Shown here one piece after another: positions 1 through 11,289 of a stretch of DNA of 64,000 nt (position 1 is the stretch's first letter; each line of letters starts with the position of its first letter). Origin of the DNA: Apteryx mantelli (taxonomy: Eukaryota > Chordata > Aves > Apterygiformes > Apterygidae); assembly GCF_036417845.1 (NCBI RefSeq), contig NW_027118693.1, positions 4,102,001 through 4,166,000 on the forward strand, given 5' to 3'. Under the pieces are notes generated by a model. It was given only the letters and a program-made list of their open reading frames with translations. It did no database searches and was not told the origin of the DNA. Both the position numbers and the translations under genes were made by a program.

Positions 1-1700
1 TTAGAGAGGAGGAATCTGTTCCTCTCCTCCCCTTTAGAAATCCATTTTGTGAAAAGTTGAATCATGTCCTAAACTCCACTGACTAACCTAAGGCAACCTA
101 AGGTGTCTACCTCTTGAACATTTAAAATCTATCCTTTCGATGTCCAACATTAGAAAGACAAGGCAGGGAGTGTGACAGTAGCTCCACAGAAGCTGCTTTC
201 ACAGATTACATTTCTTGATAGCACTTTTAAAGATTTGGTGTTTCTCTCTCTTAGGCTGCCTCACAAAATGGATCTACAGTTCTGCAGGGATTAGGTCACC
301 TGGGTACCAGCTATCATTTTAATTAATGTCCTGTCACCCTCTCAGACCGACTCTGCTGAGGAGCATCTCAGGAAAGCACAGGGGACCGTGATTCTTCAGG
401 GAATGCCAAAGGACTTTGGGTGGTTTTACTTGAAAGGAAAAAAAAAATCAGAGCTTACTTCTGTCTGGCAGCACAGTGCATCAGAACAAACGGCATTAGC
501 AGCTGACTCAAAGAGGCTCTGCAAGAACCTTGAAATGAGACATGCCAGATTGTTCTCTCAAGGTTGCGGGAGGAGAGGGAAGGAGATGATGGTCTGCAGA
601 AATTCTGCTGGCCTTCTATTTCCCCTTGATAGTGTTTCCTGCACATAGATTAATGTAAGTAACTGCTTTGCTGCATTTCACCTCATTTTTCTTTGATTCT
701 TATTGTTGTTGTTGTTGAGTTCCTAGACTGCCTGCCTGCCTGCCTGCCTGTGATTGTCCCCCTTTGCCTGTGATATTTCTCAGGCAATGAGACCTTGCTG
801 ATCAGTCTGCGTCTATGTGCCTGGGTCTCTGCCCCTTCTTCTGCTTTAGCTTGTTGGCCAGGTCCAGCTAAGCAGCACAGAGTAGTCCTGTTCTCTCTTT
901 TGGGCTTATACAAGTTCTGTGAGCAAAAGCGGCAGGATGGAAAGGAGGTGGTCTACATAGGGGTAGATTGTCCTGAGAGGACTGCATAGAGAATTCAACA
1001 TCTTCAAGAGCTCGGGTAATGAATTCAGGACCGACTCCACATCAAACCAAGCTTCGTTTTTTCCAGTGTTCACAGAAAAAAAAAAAAAGTCTTTTGGGTT
1101 TCTGTTTGTTATTTATTTGTTTTACAAGATAGGGCGCTTATTTTTTTTTATGCCCAACTGATGAAATCCCCTACTTATCTTTTTATCTCCTAGGATTTTC
1201 TTTTTTTTCTTTCTCTCTCCTTTGTATTACTTGTATTACTTTTTTATTTTTCCTTCTGATGGCCAGCATGTTTTATCAAAACCATTTCTCAGCAAGAAAG
1301 ATTGCTGCAACTGAAGAAAAATCTGGTTACAAAGATTTCTGCTCTATAGGGAATAGTTCAAGCTTGGACGGAAAGACCACAGTTTGAATCATAGAATATA
1401 TGTCTTCCCTCTTTTTGGCTTTGTCCCTCCTATTACCTTTATTTCCCAGTGGCCTCCTCCTTTATCACCATCCTCTTTCTGCTTTCTCTCCATTCCTTAC
1501 CTAAACAAAAAGTTAATGTCGCTTTAAAGAGATGTTTTTATCTTTCTCCAGGATGGATTTTCTCTCATCCTAAAATACAGATTTAAGATAGACTAGAGAA
1601 AGAATGACTGAGAAATGTCTATTTTTTTCTCCATTGGCTATAAAAGGACACTTGAGTAAGGAGCTCAAATGCAAAAACTTACATGTTGTTAATAATGAAT
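1..1700. other. Upstream flank, no gene recognised
   Basis: AT-rich sequence upstream of the first olfactory receptor. It holds short homopolymer and simple-repeat tracts, including a TTG run near 702-716 and a short CCTG microsatellite at about 727-750. The small open frames here are short and show no family motif. I see no RNA gene or mobile element. Confidence 0.6.
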
Positions 1701-1945
1701 TCCTACTCTAACGTAGAAACTAAGTTTGTTGTTACTGTTTGAAATGGTGTCTCCTTACTATATGGTGTTTCTCCATGCCTCTCCTATCTTCTCTGTTTTC
1801 CTTACAGACTTTTTGTGAGTGTCCCCATGTATCTCTTCTATTATACTTCTACATTTCTCTACCTGTCTCCACTTCCTCTAACCTTCTGAGGAATCGTTTC
1901 CTCCACTCACCATCTTCTCTTACGCACCGCAGCTCAGTTGCAGAT

Positions 1946-2893
1946 ATGTTGAACCATACGACTGTCACAGAGTTCCTTCTCTTGGGCTTCCCCTCCCTCC
2001 ACCATCAGGAGTACCTAATAGCAAACACTTTCCTGGCTTCCTACCTGGTGATCTTAGTTGGAAACCTGCTGATCATTGCCCTCATTCTTTCTGACCGAGA
2101 CCTCCACAGACCTATGTACTTTTTCCTCTGCAACCTTTCCTCTTTGGAGATCTTCATCACTACATGCATCATACCCAAAACAGTAGCAAGCCTGTTGATG
2201 GGCAACAAAGCCATCTCCTACCCAGCTTGTTTAACTCAGTGCTACTTCTACTCCCTCTTGGGCAACATTGAGTTTGTTCTTCTGGCTGTCATGTCCTACG
2301 ACCGTTATGTGGCCATATGCTACCCTCTTCAGTACCCCATGCTCATGAACAGCCAGTTTTGTGTTCAGCTCCTGTTGGGGTCATGGACTGCAGGCTTCCT
2401 GTCCACCATTGTCCCCACTGTCCTAGTTGCCAGGCTGCCCTTCTGCAATGACAATCATATTGACCACTTCTTCTGTGACAGCATGCTTTTGATCAAGTTG
2501 TCCTGTGCAGACACACAGACTGTGGAACTGATAAGTTTCATGACTGCTTCCATCATCATCTTCGGCTCACTGGTCATGACAGCAATGTCCTACCTATACA
2601 TCATTAACACCATCCTTAGGTTGCCCTCAGCTTCATCGCGGAACAAGGCATTTTCTACATGCTCCTCTCACTTCACTTTTGTCATCTTGGGCTATGGTAG
2701 CTGCATCTTCCAGTATGTGCTGCCTTCAAGTCACCACACTTCCTATTACAAAATGGTGGCCCTGATCAGCACAATGGTAGCTCCTCTGATGAGCCCCTTT
2801 ATTTTCAGCCTGAGGAACGAGCAGATGAAGAAGGCTCTCAAGGTGGGCTTGAAGAGAAGTGTGATAATCTCCAGAAAATGTTTTTCCTTCTGA
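1946..2893 (+). CDS. Olfactory receptor, class II, OR6-like
   Basis: An intact single-exon seven-transmembrane odorant receptor of 315 residues, the usual family length. It would act in olfactory sensory neuron membranes by coupling odorant binding to a G protein. Seen in the sequence: an N-glycosylation site at Asn3 (NHT), a GN pair in TM1 (39-40), PMYFF (56-60) before TM2, SYDRYVAIC at the end of TM3 (about 117-125), KAFSTCSSH before TM6, and a TM7 ending in SPFIFSLRN. The open frame runs upstream to 1739, but those residues are not receptor-like. The ATG at 1946 opens the typical NHTTVTEFLLLGF start. An AG acceptor-like site just upstream fits a 5'UTR intron, as is common for receptors. 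In TM7 the NPxxY motif reads SPxxF; Phe is common in OR6-like proteins, but Ser for Asn is unusual. Subfamily is judged by eye. Confidence 0.93.
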   Translation: MLNHTTVTEFLLLGFPSLHHQEYLIANTFLASYLVILVGNLLIIALILSDRDLHRPMYFFLCNLSSLEIFITTCIIPKTVASLLMGNKAISYPACLTQCYFYSLLGNIEFVLLAVMSYDRYVAICYPLQYPMLMNSQFCVQLLLGSWTAGFLSTIVPTVLVARLPFCNDNHIDHFFCDSMLLIKLSCADTQTVELISFMTASIIIFGSLVMTAMSYLYIINTILRLPSASSRNKAFSTCSSHFTFVILGYGSCIFQYVLPSSHHTSYYKMVALISTMVAPLMSPFIFSLRNEQMKKALKVGLKRSVIISRKCFSF

Positions 2894-5718
2894 GGAGAGA
2901 TTTTGTATGTGGAAGGAAAACAGAGGGGGGATGGAACAAATGATTAGGATTCATTTGCTGAAATTACACCTTTCTTTCTTAGCAGTGTGGAGTTTCATGA
3001 AATCACACCAGTTTCTCTCCTGAAACATATCACCATGATAAGACCTAATCCTCAGATAGGGAAGCCTTTCAAATGGTCTAAAAGCACTTTACAAACCCTG
3101 GTGAATACCCTGGTGATGGTGTTTTCTAAGTGTGGAAACTGAGACAGAAAGCAACAAGCTGAGGAGTCCCTCCTTCCTTGGCACACCAAAGTCTCAAGAT
3201 GGTTCACCTTCCTCCAGTTTGGATGCAGCTTCTCCTTCTCACACAATCTGGTTTGCCTGTTTATTTTGGTGACAGAGCTTTGTTGAGCCTTTTTGCCTTT
3301 AGAAAGAGACAGAAAACAGGTAGAACAAATAAAAAGGAGAACAACAATGGCTTTATTTCTCTGCTAAGTGGCACTTGCTTCTCCCCATTAACCTCCTGGT
3401 AAGGACAAGAACAGAGACAAAATAAAGTCTAAATTACCCACCTAACATCAGCTCTCTTTTAAGCTGCAACTAAATCCAGAATATTGGTCAGTAATTTAAT
3501 TGTTGAGTAACAATGCAATTGTCCACAGGTCAAGCTTAATGAAATAAATGCCCAATCCTTATGACACAATGCTGTCAGAGCCAATACTTCAGCTAATAGA
3601 ACAGCCTCACGCAGTGGAATAGTTTGGTCCACATATAAACATTTGTAACTTAAATGCCCTAAGCTGAGGGCATTGCCCACCCTCCTGTGATAGTCTAGAG
3701 GATTATATCATCTCCTCTTATGCTAGTTGTCCATAGTACTTCAGAGGAAGTATACTGAGCATAGGAGGCTCATCTGTTTAATAGGAAATGCCAGATGCAC
3801 TGAACCACATGCTGGGTAATGTGTTATAATTTGTGCAAGTGAGGGACTTTAGATCAGTGAGGTGCAGCCTCTGCAGCCACAAGGATTAGATCTAGACCTT
3901 AAGTTCTCTCCAACCCCTTCACCAAACAAAAGCAAACAAAAAATTCCTTTTCTCTAATCCTTGTCATGGTATTGCCATTTTATAATTTTCATGGATTCAT
4001 TTTCACTCACGATTTGCAAGACAAATATCTTGTTTTGGAATGAGAATCAAAAGCAGTATTTGTTTATCCATTTTAAATAAAAATATGACATTATCATTCT
4101 ATCTGAGAGATTTTTATTATTTAAATCACTCACTCTCAATAGTACAGAAACACAAGATGGATGAGTTTAGTCTTAAATGCCTAGCATGGAAAGTTTGAAG
4201 GTAGTTAGTTGGATGACTCCCATCCCCTTTAAGTTGGCAAAGAATCCCACCAAGACATCTTCAGTGAAGAGACTTTGAAATCACAGATAGTACTTTAACT
4301 TAGTTATCTTAGGCATCTTATTGTGAAAAATCCCCCTCAAAGTCACTCTGGCACTAATGGCTCTGATATTTCTGGATAGAAAGCTACAGTTTGACTATCT
4401 GTGGGAGCGCCACACCTCTGGTTACAGCACAGAAATAACAGAACCTCACTGTTTGCCCACTGCTGCCTCTACACCAATATCTTAGGTGCTTGCTTTGCTC
4501 TGATGGCCTGACCTCCAGACTGTTCACTTTATTTACACCAGGGAAAAGTCCAGGTGCAGTTGTGGGATAGTTCATTCAGGAATTTGCTTCTTCCATTGAA
4601 GGAACAGGTCACTCCAAGAGCTGCCCCTTGCAAGGGGTACAAACAAGACTGTGCTGGGTGTTGCTTCCTCTGCTCTGTGCAGAAGTCGAACTGTATTTTA
4701 TGCCCTAAGGCATGCAGCACATATCCTCACTGCCACACTACAAAACAAAACAAAGCACGCATTTTGTCAGCGGTGATCAACAGCCCTCACTTGATTTCAT
4801 GTACCTTGAATGGAGGAAATGCACACAAAAATGACATGCCTGTGTCTCTGGGCTGCAGGGGCACTACGTGGGCCAGCAGACACCCAGGAGACCCAAAAGT
4901 TAAGCAATATGAGCAGCATGGCCTGACGACCAGGGTCTGCTTCCTGTGATGGATGTGCACAGTAAATAACAGACTTTCTTCTGTGGATAAAGGCCCCCTA
5001 AATAGCTATCCACCTCCTTGATACCTGAGCTGGATAAATAATGGATTTTTTTTTAATAGGTGAATTGAAAATGAAATAAGTAAATTAAAAAAAAAAAGGT
5101 GGACTTTGAGGACTTTGCTAAATGAACACAGAAATATTCTAGTCCACTGCAAAGCCTTTCTTAGATCTAAAATGTTACGTTCCTTCTGAAAGTACTGACA
5201 ACAGAAGTTGTATACACCCCAGCCAGCGAGAGGGTGGCCCTGAAGCTCTTGTGTTGCCAACTCCTGTAAAGGCATCAGTACCATGCTCCATGAATGTGAC
5301 AGGAGAAAGTAAGTGCCCAAAGTAAGTTTCTAAGATCTGCATGAGAGAACGTAGGCCAGAAATCATTTGCATTCCATTACTTTCTTTCCAAAAGACTCTG
5401 CCCATGCTGCCATCCAACAGAGTAGGTCTTCTTTCCGCACAAAACTTTCAAACATTTTTGCTTCCTTCTAACAGAAATATGATGATATTCCTCTTTAGTT
5501 TCATCCTAAATTATAAACCAGCTCAAGTGAGATAAATAATTTTCTACAGCTGTCTATTCCTGTTCCCAGGTATAAAGGGAGGCCAAGTGATTAACACAAA
5601 CTAAGACAGCTCAACTCTTATGTGTGCAAAGGCCACCCTACCAGACTTCTGCTAAGTCACTGTTTTCACAGAGGGACTCCATATGACCTTTTGATAATGC
5701 ACCCTACAAGCTTGAAAA
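2894..5718. other. Intergenic, nothing recognised
   Basis: About 2.8 kb of AT-rich sequence between the receptor gene and a CR1 fragment. The longest open frame (131 codons, near 4554-4949) has no recognisable domain and an unbiased composition, so I do not call it a gene. No tRNA, LTR or strong tandem repeat was seen. Confidence 0.55.
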
Positions 5719-7030
5719 GAGAGGGGGAGAATCACCTCCCTCAACCTGCTGGCAACACTCTTCCTGATGCACCCCAGGATACCATTGGCCTTCTTGGCCA
5801 CAAGGGCACATTGCTGCCTCATGATTAACTTGGTGTCCACCAGCACTCCCAGGTCCTTCTCTGCAGAGCTGCTTTCCAGCAGGTCAGCCCCCAACCTGTA
5901 CTGGTGACTGGGGTTATTCCTCCGCAGGTGCAGGACCCTGCACTTGCCTTTGTTGAACTTCAGGAGGTTCCTCTCTGCCCACCTCTCCAGCCTGTCCAGG
6001 TCTCTCTGAATGGCAGCACAGCCCTCTGGTGTATCCGCCACTCCTCCCAGTTTTGTATCATCAGCAAACTTGCTGAGGGTGACTCTGTCCCTTCATGCAG
6101 GTCATTGATGAAGAAGTTGAACAAGACTGGACCCAGTACTGACCCCTGGGGGACACCGCTAGCTACAGGCCTCCAACTAGACTCTGTGCCACTGATCACA
6201 ACTCTCTGAGCTCTGCCATTCAGCCAGGTCTCAATCCACCTCACTGTCCACTCATCTAACCCACACTTCCTGAGCTTGTCTATGAGGATGCTATGGGAGA
6301 CAGTGTCAAAAGCCTTGCTGAAGTCAAGGGAGACAACATCCACTGCTCTCCCCTCATCTACCCAGCCAGTCATTCCATCATAGAAGGCTATCAGATTGGT
6401 TAGGCAGGATTTCCCTTTGGTGAAGCCATGCTGACTACTCCTGATCACCTTCTTTTCCTCCACATGCTTGGAGATGGCCTCCAGGATGAGCTGCTCCATC
6501 ACCTTTCCAGGGATGGAGGTGAGGCTGACTGGCCTGCAGTTGCCTGGGTCCTCCTTCTTGCCCTTTTTGAAGACTGGGGTGACATTGGCTTTCTTCCAGT
6601 CTTCAGGCACCTCTGCTGTTCTCCATGACCTTTCAAAGATGATGGAGAGTGGCTTAGCAATAATGTCCGCCAGCTCCCTCAGCACTCGTGAGTGCATCCC
6701 ATCAGGGTCCATGGATTTGTGGGTGTCAAGTTTGCTTAAATGGTCTCTAACCCACTCTTCCTCGAACAAGGGAAAGTCTTCCTTCCTCCAGACTTTCTCT
6801 CTTGCCTCCAGGCTCTGGGCTTCCTGAGGGCTGGCCTGAGCAGTAAAGTCTGAAGCAAAGGCAGCATTCAGTAACTCTGCCTTCTCTGCATCCTTCGTCA
6901 CCAGGGCACCCACCCCATTCAGCAAAGGGCCCACATTTTCCCTAGTCTTCCTCTTGCTACTGATGTATTTGAAGAAGCCCTTCTTGCTGTCCTTGACATC
7001 TCTCGCCAGATTTAATTCCAAACGGGTGAT
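5719..7030 (-). mobile_element. CR1 LINE fragment (reverse transcriptase)
   Basis: Minus-strand CR1 non-LTR retrotransposon fragment, about 1.3 kb. It encodes the end of the linker and most of the reverse transcriptase of ORF2. Recognisable pieces in order are [82 protein letters not shown] and [20 protein letters not shown]. The FADDTKLGG core lies at about 6030-6062 in another frame, so a frameshift separates it from the upstream palm. The GILGC motif near the end is present. The element is 5'-truncated at about 7030 and also lacks the CR1 3' end and terminal octamer repeats, so it is a dead internal fragment. It reads more like typical CR1 than the copies at 47-50 kb, so it is probably younger. 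Confidence 0.93.
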
Positions 7031-7164
7031 TTGTTGCCAGGGTGAAGAGTGGAGCTGTCGCATGATGTGGAGAGAGTCTTGCCAGGAGATGAAAGCCATT
7101 TGCAGAAGACTGTTCTGTGTGGAGTGATCACAGCGTAATCGAAGGACGTGCGAGTGGCCCAGGT

Positions 7165-8631
7165 GAGCTTTTCCTCTGTGAAGGTTTGCACTTTTCAGCT
7201 CCCTTGTGACTCAGTCCCAGATAGGGCAGCAGCAGGCAGGTCAATGCCATTTGTGCTTGTGAGGTGAGTTGTGCGTCTGAAACTGGTAGGCCAACAGCAT
7301 GCATGTAGCTTTGGTGATGCTGGTGAGGTCTCTTGTGTCTGCATGCCTCATAAAGGGGGAGCAGGGCCTTTGCTGCTGTTGGTGCATTTGTGGTCAGTTG
7401 TGCATCGGTATGTGACAGGCGATCAGCATGGACATTGCTGCTGTTTGTGCTTGTTGAGGTCAATTGTGCCTTAGTCCCAAAGAGGCCAGGAGCAGATATC
7501 TGGCTTCATGGCTGCCTGTGAGGGCACTTGAGCCTGAGCACCTGACAATCCAGCTTGCTGCATATTGCTGCTGCTTGTGTTTGTGGAGTCATTCAGCCTC
7601 AGTATCTGCTAGGCCACTAGGAGCCTCATTGCTCCTTTTTTGTATTTGTGAGGTGACTTCTGTTGAGTGCCTGATAGGCCAGTGCTGGTGCTGTGGGTGC
7701 AGTTTGTGGTTGTGATGTCACTTGTGGCTCAGTGCCTGATAGGCCAGTGCTTGTCCTGTGGGTGCAGTTTGTGGTTGTGATGTCACTTGTGGCTCAGTGC
7801 CTGATAGGCCAGTGCTGGTGATGTGGGTGCAGGTTGTGGTTGTGATGTCACTTGTGGCTCAGTGCCTGATAGGCCAGTGCTGGTGCTGTGGGTGCAGTTT
7901 GTGGTTGTGATGTCACTTGTGGCTCAGTGCCTGATAGGCCAGTGCTGGTGCTGTGGGTGCAGGTTGTGGTTGTGATGTCACTTGTGGCTCAGTGCCTGAT
8001 AGGCCAGTGCTGGTGCTGTGGGTGCAGTTTGTGGTTGTGATGTCACTTGTGGCTCAATGCCTGATAGGCCAGTGCTGCTGATGTGGGTGGAGTTTGTGTT
8101 TGTGATGTCACTTGTGGCTGAGTGCCTGATAGGCCAGTGCTGGTCCTGGGGGTGCAGTTTGTGTTTGTGATGTCACTTGTGGCTCAGTGCCTGATACGCC
8201 CGTGCTGGTCACATGGCTGCAGTTTGTGTTTGTGATGTCACTTGTGTCTCAGTGCCTGATAGGCCAGTGCTGGTGCTGTGGCTGCAGGTTGTGTTTGTGA
8301 TGTCACTTGTGTCTGAGTGCCTGATAGGCCAGTGCTGGTTGTGTGGGTGCAGTTTGTGGTTGTGATGTCACTTGTGGCTCACTGCCTGATAGGCCAGTGC
8401 TAGTCTTGTGGCAGCTGTTTGTGGTTGTGAGGTCACTTGTGTCTCAGTGCCTCATAGGCCAGTGCTGGTGCTGTGGGTGGAGTTTGTGGTTGTGATGTCA
8501 CTTGTGTCTCAGTGCCTCATAGGCCAGTGCTGGTCCTGTGGGTGCAGTTTGTGTTTGTGATGTCACTTGTGGCTCAGTGCCTGATAGGCCAGTGCTGGTG
8601 CTGTGGTTGGTGTTTGTGTTTGTGAGGTCAC
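7165..8631. repeat. 65-bp satellite array, about 22 units
   Basis: A tandem array with a very regular 65-bp period. The anchor CTGATAGGCC recurs at 7671, 7736, 7801, 7866, 7931, 7996, 8061, 8126, 8191 (one change), 8256, 8321, 8386, 8451, 8516 and 8581. Leftward, diverged anchors near 7216, 7281, 7346, 7411, 7476, 7542 and 7606 keep the same spacing, so the array is longer than its well-conserved part. Each unit also has a TGATGTCACTTGTG block, in places AGGTCAC. Units to the right are homogenised; those on the left are degenerate. The last unit is cut by the LTR that begins at 8632. No coding potential is evident. Confidence 0.95.
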
Positions 8632-9523
8632 TGTGGGAACAAGAGAGTATTCAAGGAGAAAGCTAAGGGGGCACAAGGGAAAAACATTATGTGGTAGCCA
8701 AAGCTCACCACCCTTTTGCAACATGAGTAACGAACTAGCTGGTGAAGGACAGACAGTTTGTTCCAGCTGCACAGCGGCGGAGAGAGCTGTATGGAGGTAT
8801 CATGGTCTGCCCCTGACCACAAAGGGTTGCATCCCAAAAAATTATTGCTGCTCACAGACTAACTGTTGACCTATAGTGCCCCTAGCCTCATTATCCCTGC
8901 TTACCATATTAAAAAACATGCCCTTTGCTGCATAATGATATGTAAATAAGGGCGGCATACCCCCAACAACTGCGCAAATGGCAATCTGGCCAATGAAGTA
9001 TGTCTGCTGGACTTCCACATCCCACCTTCAGCAACTATAAAACAGAGGATAGCTCACTAAAGTTTTTGGAAGGGAAGAAAATTGAACCGCCGACCTGTTC
9101 GCCGGAGATTGCTGACGAGCGAGCCTCCTTCTCCCTCCCCCAAACAGGGTCGCCTCTTTGGTAAGACTTGTGCCTCCGACAAACGTTGGACGTTACCTGG
9201 GAAAATATATTATTATTGAAAGCGCTTAATTGTTAGTTTGAGCTCATAGAAAGAAAATTTGTAGCAGCAAGTGCATTTATCAACGGCAATTCCGAACCTG
9301 TTGTATCTGTCGCTTTAATAAAATCTTATTCTTTTTACTTTGCGAAACTGTCTCAGGGAAAGTCCTCAAACAGGGGGGCTCTGGCAGGCAAATGTAAATT
9401 ACAAAGATTCTTTTTACTTTGCGAAACTGACCCAGGGAAAGTCCTCAAACAGGGGGGCTCTGGCAGGCAAACGTAAATTGTAAAGATAAGGAAGGGCCTT
9501 CCGTCCCTCCCTTTCACGCGACA
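8632..9523 (+). mobile_element. Solo LTR of an endogenous retrovirus
   Basis: An 892-bp LTR fossil in plus orientation, starting TGTGGGAAC and ending GCGACA. It has a TATA-like box (9036-9042) and an AATAAA signal (9318-9323), in the order expected for U3-R-U5. No internal retroviral sequence is attached, so it is a solo LTR left by recombination. No clear target-site duplication is visible, so the ends could be off by some bases. It sits in the last unit of the 65-bp satellite and is therefore younger than the array. Family not named. Confidence 0.8.
9328..9485 (+). repeat. 79-bp tandem duplication inside the LTR
   Basis: Two adjacent 79-bp copies (9328-9406 and 9407-9485), each starting ATTCTTTTTACTTTGCG and running through a run of six or more G, differ at only a few bases. 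They lie just after the AATAAA signal, in the R/U5 part of the LTR. Some LTR families carry such internal duplications, so this may be a family trait. Confidence 0.92.
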
Positions 9524-9594
9524 CCAGCTTTACCCGTCTCCGCCTCTCCCCTCTTCAGGAGCTCTCCTCTCTCCTGGGGGCTTTCTCCTGCCCT

Positions 9595-10330
9595 TGATGA
9601 CCTCACATGCCTGCCCACCTGCTGCTGGCCAATCACTGCTGTGAAAGGAGACACCTCACAACCAAAGCCACCAATGTCACCTTCACCTGTCCCTCCCTCT
9701 CCCCTCCTCCCAAGCTCTCCTTGCTGCTGGGCAGCCTCTGTGATGCTCTTGATGACCTCATAATGCTTCCCCGCCCACTGCTGGCCAATCGGGTAAGTGT
9801 AACGGAAGTGACCTCACAACCAACACACCAGCCATTGTGCTTTCACCTGCCTCTCCTGCTCCAGCTCCCGCTCCCACATGCCCAGCTGCTGAATCAGCTC
9901 CCACCGCTTGCGGTGACCCCAGTGGCTGCTCGCCTGCTGCTGGGACAGGAGCGATTCACCAGCGATGTCCTAGCAGTGACCTCCACCTGCCCCCTCTCCC
10001 CTCCTGTGGTGAGATGTCTCTGATGTGCCTGATGCCCTCGCAGCACCTGCCTGCCCAGGACAATCCTGCTGCTGCAGCTAAAATAACCTCCCAGCCAGCA
10101 TCCAGTCCTGTCGTCTTTAGGAATGCTACACCCTCTTGTCTCCCAGGGCTCTGGCCTCTCCTGAGAAGCACTTGATGACCTCACAACTCCTGTCTGTTTG
10201 CCTCCTGCTGGCCAAGCAGGCTGCTTCAGGCAACAGTAGTGACATAATGGTGTCATTTCACCTGGGCAGGCTGTCTGATGCTCTGGCTGGGCTCTTCCCA
10301 CATGGGAAGCTCCACTTCCCACATGACACC
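9595..10330. repeat. Degenerate repeats, inverted relatives of the satellite
   Basis: A CT-rich tract with repeating blocks that read CTGGCCAATC (9625, 9781; variants near 9936, 10050 and 10208), followed at a similar distance by GTGACCTCACAACC-like sequence. These match the reverse complement of the 65-bp satellite (CTGGCCTATCAGG, then GTGACATCACAACC), but the period is near 155 bp. The relationship is inferred by eye. Small open frames here are not gene-like. Confidence 0.6.
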
Positions 10331-10424
10331 CTGTCAGAGGGCAAGCCTACACTTTCTGGAGAGGAGCAATGCACCCTTTTCCCAGCTCTCAGCCCTGCTG
10401 GGACAGGGGGGAATGGAGATTCAG

Positions 10425-10430
10425 AAAAAA
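10425..10430 (-). terminator. Pol III T-run terminator of tRNA-Ala
   Basis: Six T residues on the minus strand begin 8 nt past the tRNA 3' end, a normal RNA polymerase III stop. This supports the tRNA gene being transcribed. Confidence 0.85.
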
Positions 10431-10437
10431 GCCCCCC

Positions 10438-10509
10438 TGGAGATGCTGGGGATTGAACCCAGGACCTCCTGCATGCGAAGCAGGCGCTCTTCCACTGAGC
10501 TACATCCCC
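10438..10509 (-). tRNA. tRNA-Ala, anticodon CGC
   Basis: A 72-nt cloverleaf on the minus strand starting GGGGATGTAGCTCAGTGG and ending in the discriminator A. The acceptor stem pairs fully with one G-T wobble. The anticodon stem CCTGC/GCAGG closes the loop TTCGCAT, giving anticodon CGC, which reads Ala GCG codons. Box A (around TAGCTCAGTGG) and box B (GGTTCAATCC) are intact, and a T6 terminator follows. The one visible departure from the usual tRNA-Ala is an A in the D loop where T is common. Looks functional. Confidence 0.93.
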
Positions 10510-11122
10510 TTACAAATTGCTGGGGAAAGGGGAATGGGGGATGGTACGGGGGGCACTCTCATCCCATGACATATCCATGACGAGCACAGCCCTGTTGCGC
10601 CCTGCTGCCCCGAGAGCCTCAGCAGAAAGCAGCATTCAAACCCTCCTGCTGGGCCGCAGGCTGGCATGGGGGAAGCTGGGATTGCCTCTCAGCTGGGACT
10701 GGTGCTGGACCAGGGCTGCACCACGAAGCGCTGCCCCTTCAACATCTCTGCAGTCAATGGGGGCAGGAGGAGGCTCTTGCTGCAGGTGCTGCTCCCACGC
10801 TCTGGCCCTCCCAGGGCGGGTCGATGGAGAGGAGCAAATCCCTTCCCTGAGTCACCTCTGCCACCCTGTGCAGCACTCCTGTGTGCGTCACACCTGTCCC
10901 CGACGTCAGCATCAGGAGTGAGTGGGGTGAGGAACATGCCCTCCCCAGGGTGATGTTCCCACAGCTCCGATTGCCCCCCAGGGTGTGCGACGGAGGGGCC
11001 ACGGGAGCAGGCAGAGCTGGTCGTGGGCAGGGAGCTGCTCGCAGCCCCTCACCTGGACACCAGGCCTCTCCCCACACCACTCTGCCCACTAGCATCTGTC
11101 GGTGGGCAAAGGGCAGCGTCCC

Positions 11123-11280
11123 CTTCTCTGGGGCTGGTGACGTGGCTGGGCTCAGGGACGTTCCCATTCCCACAGCACCAGGGACTGTCCTGACACTGTA
11201 GCTCCGGTGTCAGGACAGTCCCTGGTGCTGTGGGAATGGGAACGTCCCTGAGCCCAGCCACGTCCCCAGCCCCAGAGAAG
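11123..11280. repeat. Near-perfect 74-bp inverted repeat (hairpin)
   Basis: Left arm 11123-11196 and right arm 11207-11280 are reverse complements with one mismatch over 74 bp, around a 10-nt spacer (TGTAGCTCCG). Such near identity means a recent origin or ongoing gene conversion between the arms. As RNA it would fold into a very long stem. No open frame or known element explains it. Confidence 0.97.
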
Positions 11281-11289
11281 GTCTCTCTG

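Noticed and set aside
7165-8631. Regular repeats that might suggest a CRISPR array
   Set aside because: The unit is one continuous 65-bp satellite with no constant-repeat plus variable-spacer structure, in a vertebrate genome.
11123-11280. microRNA precursor
   Set aside because: The stem is far longer and more perfect than a usual precursor; nothing points to a specific mature product without small-RNA data.
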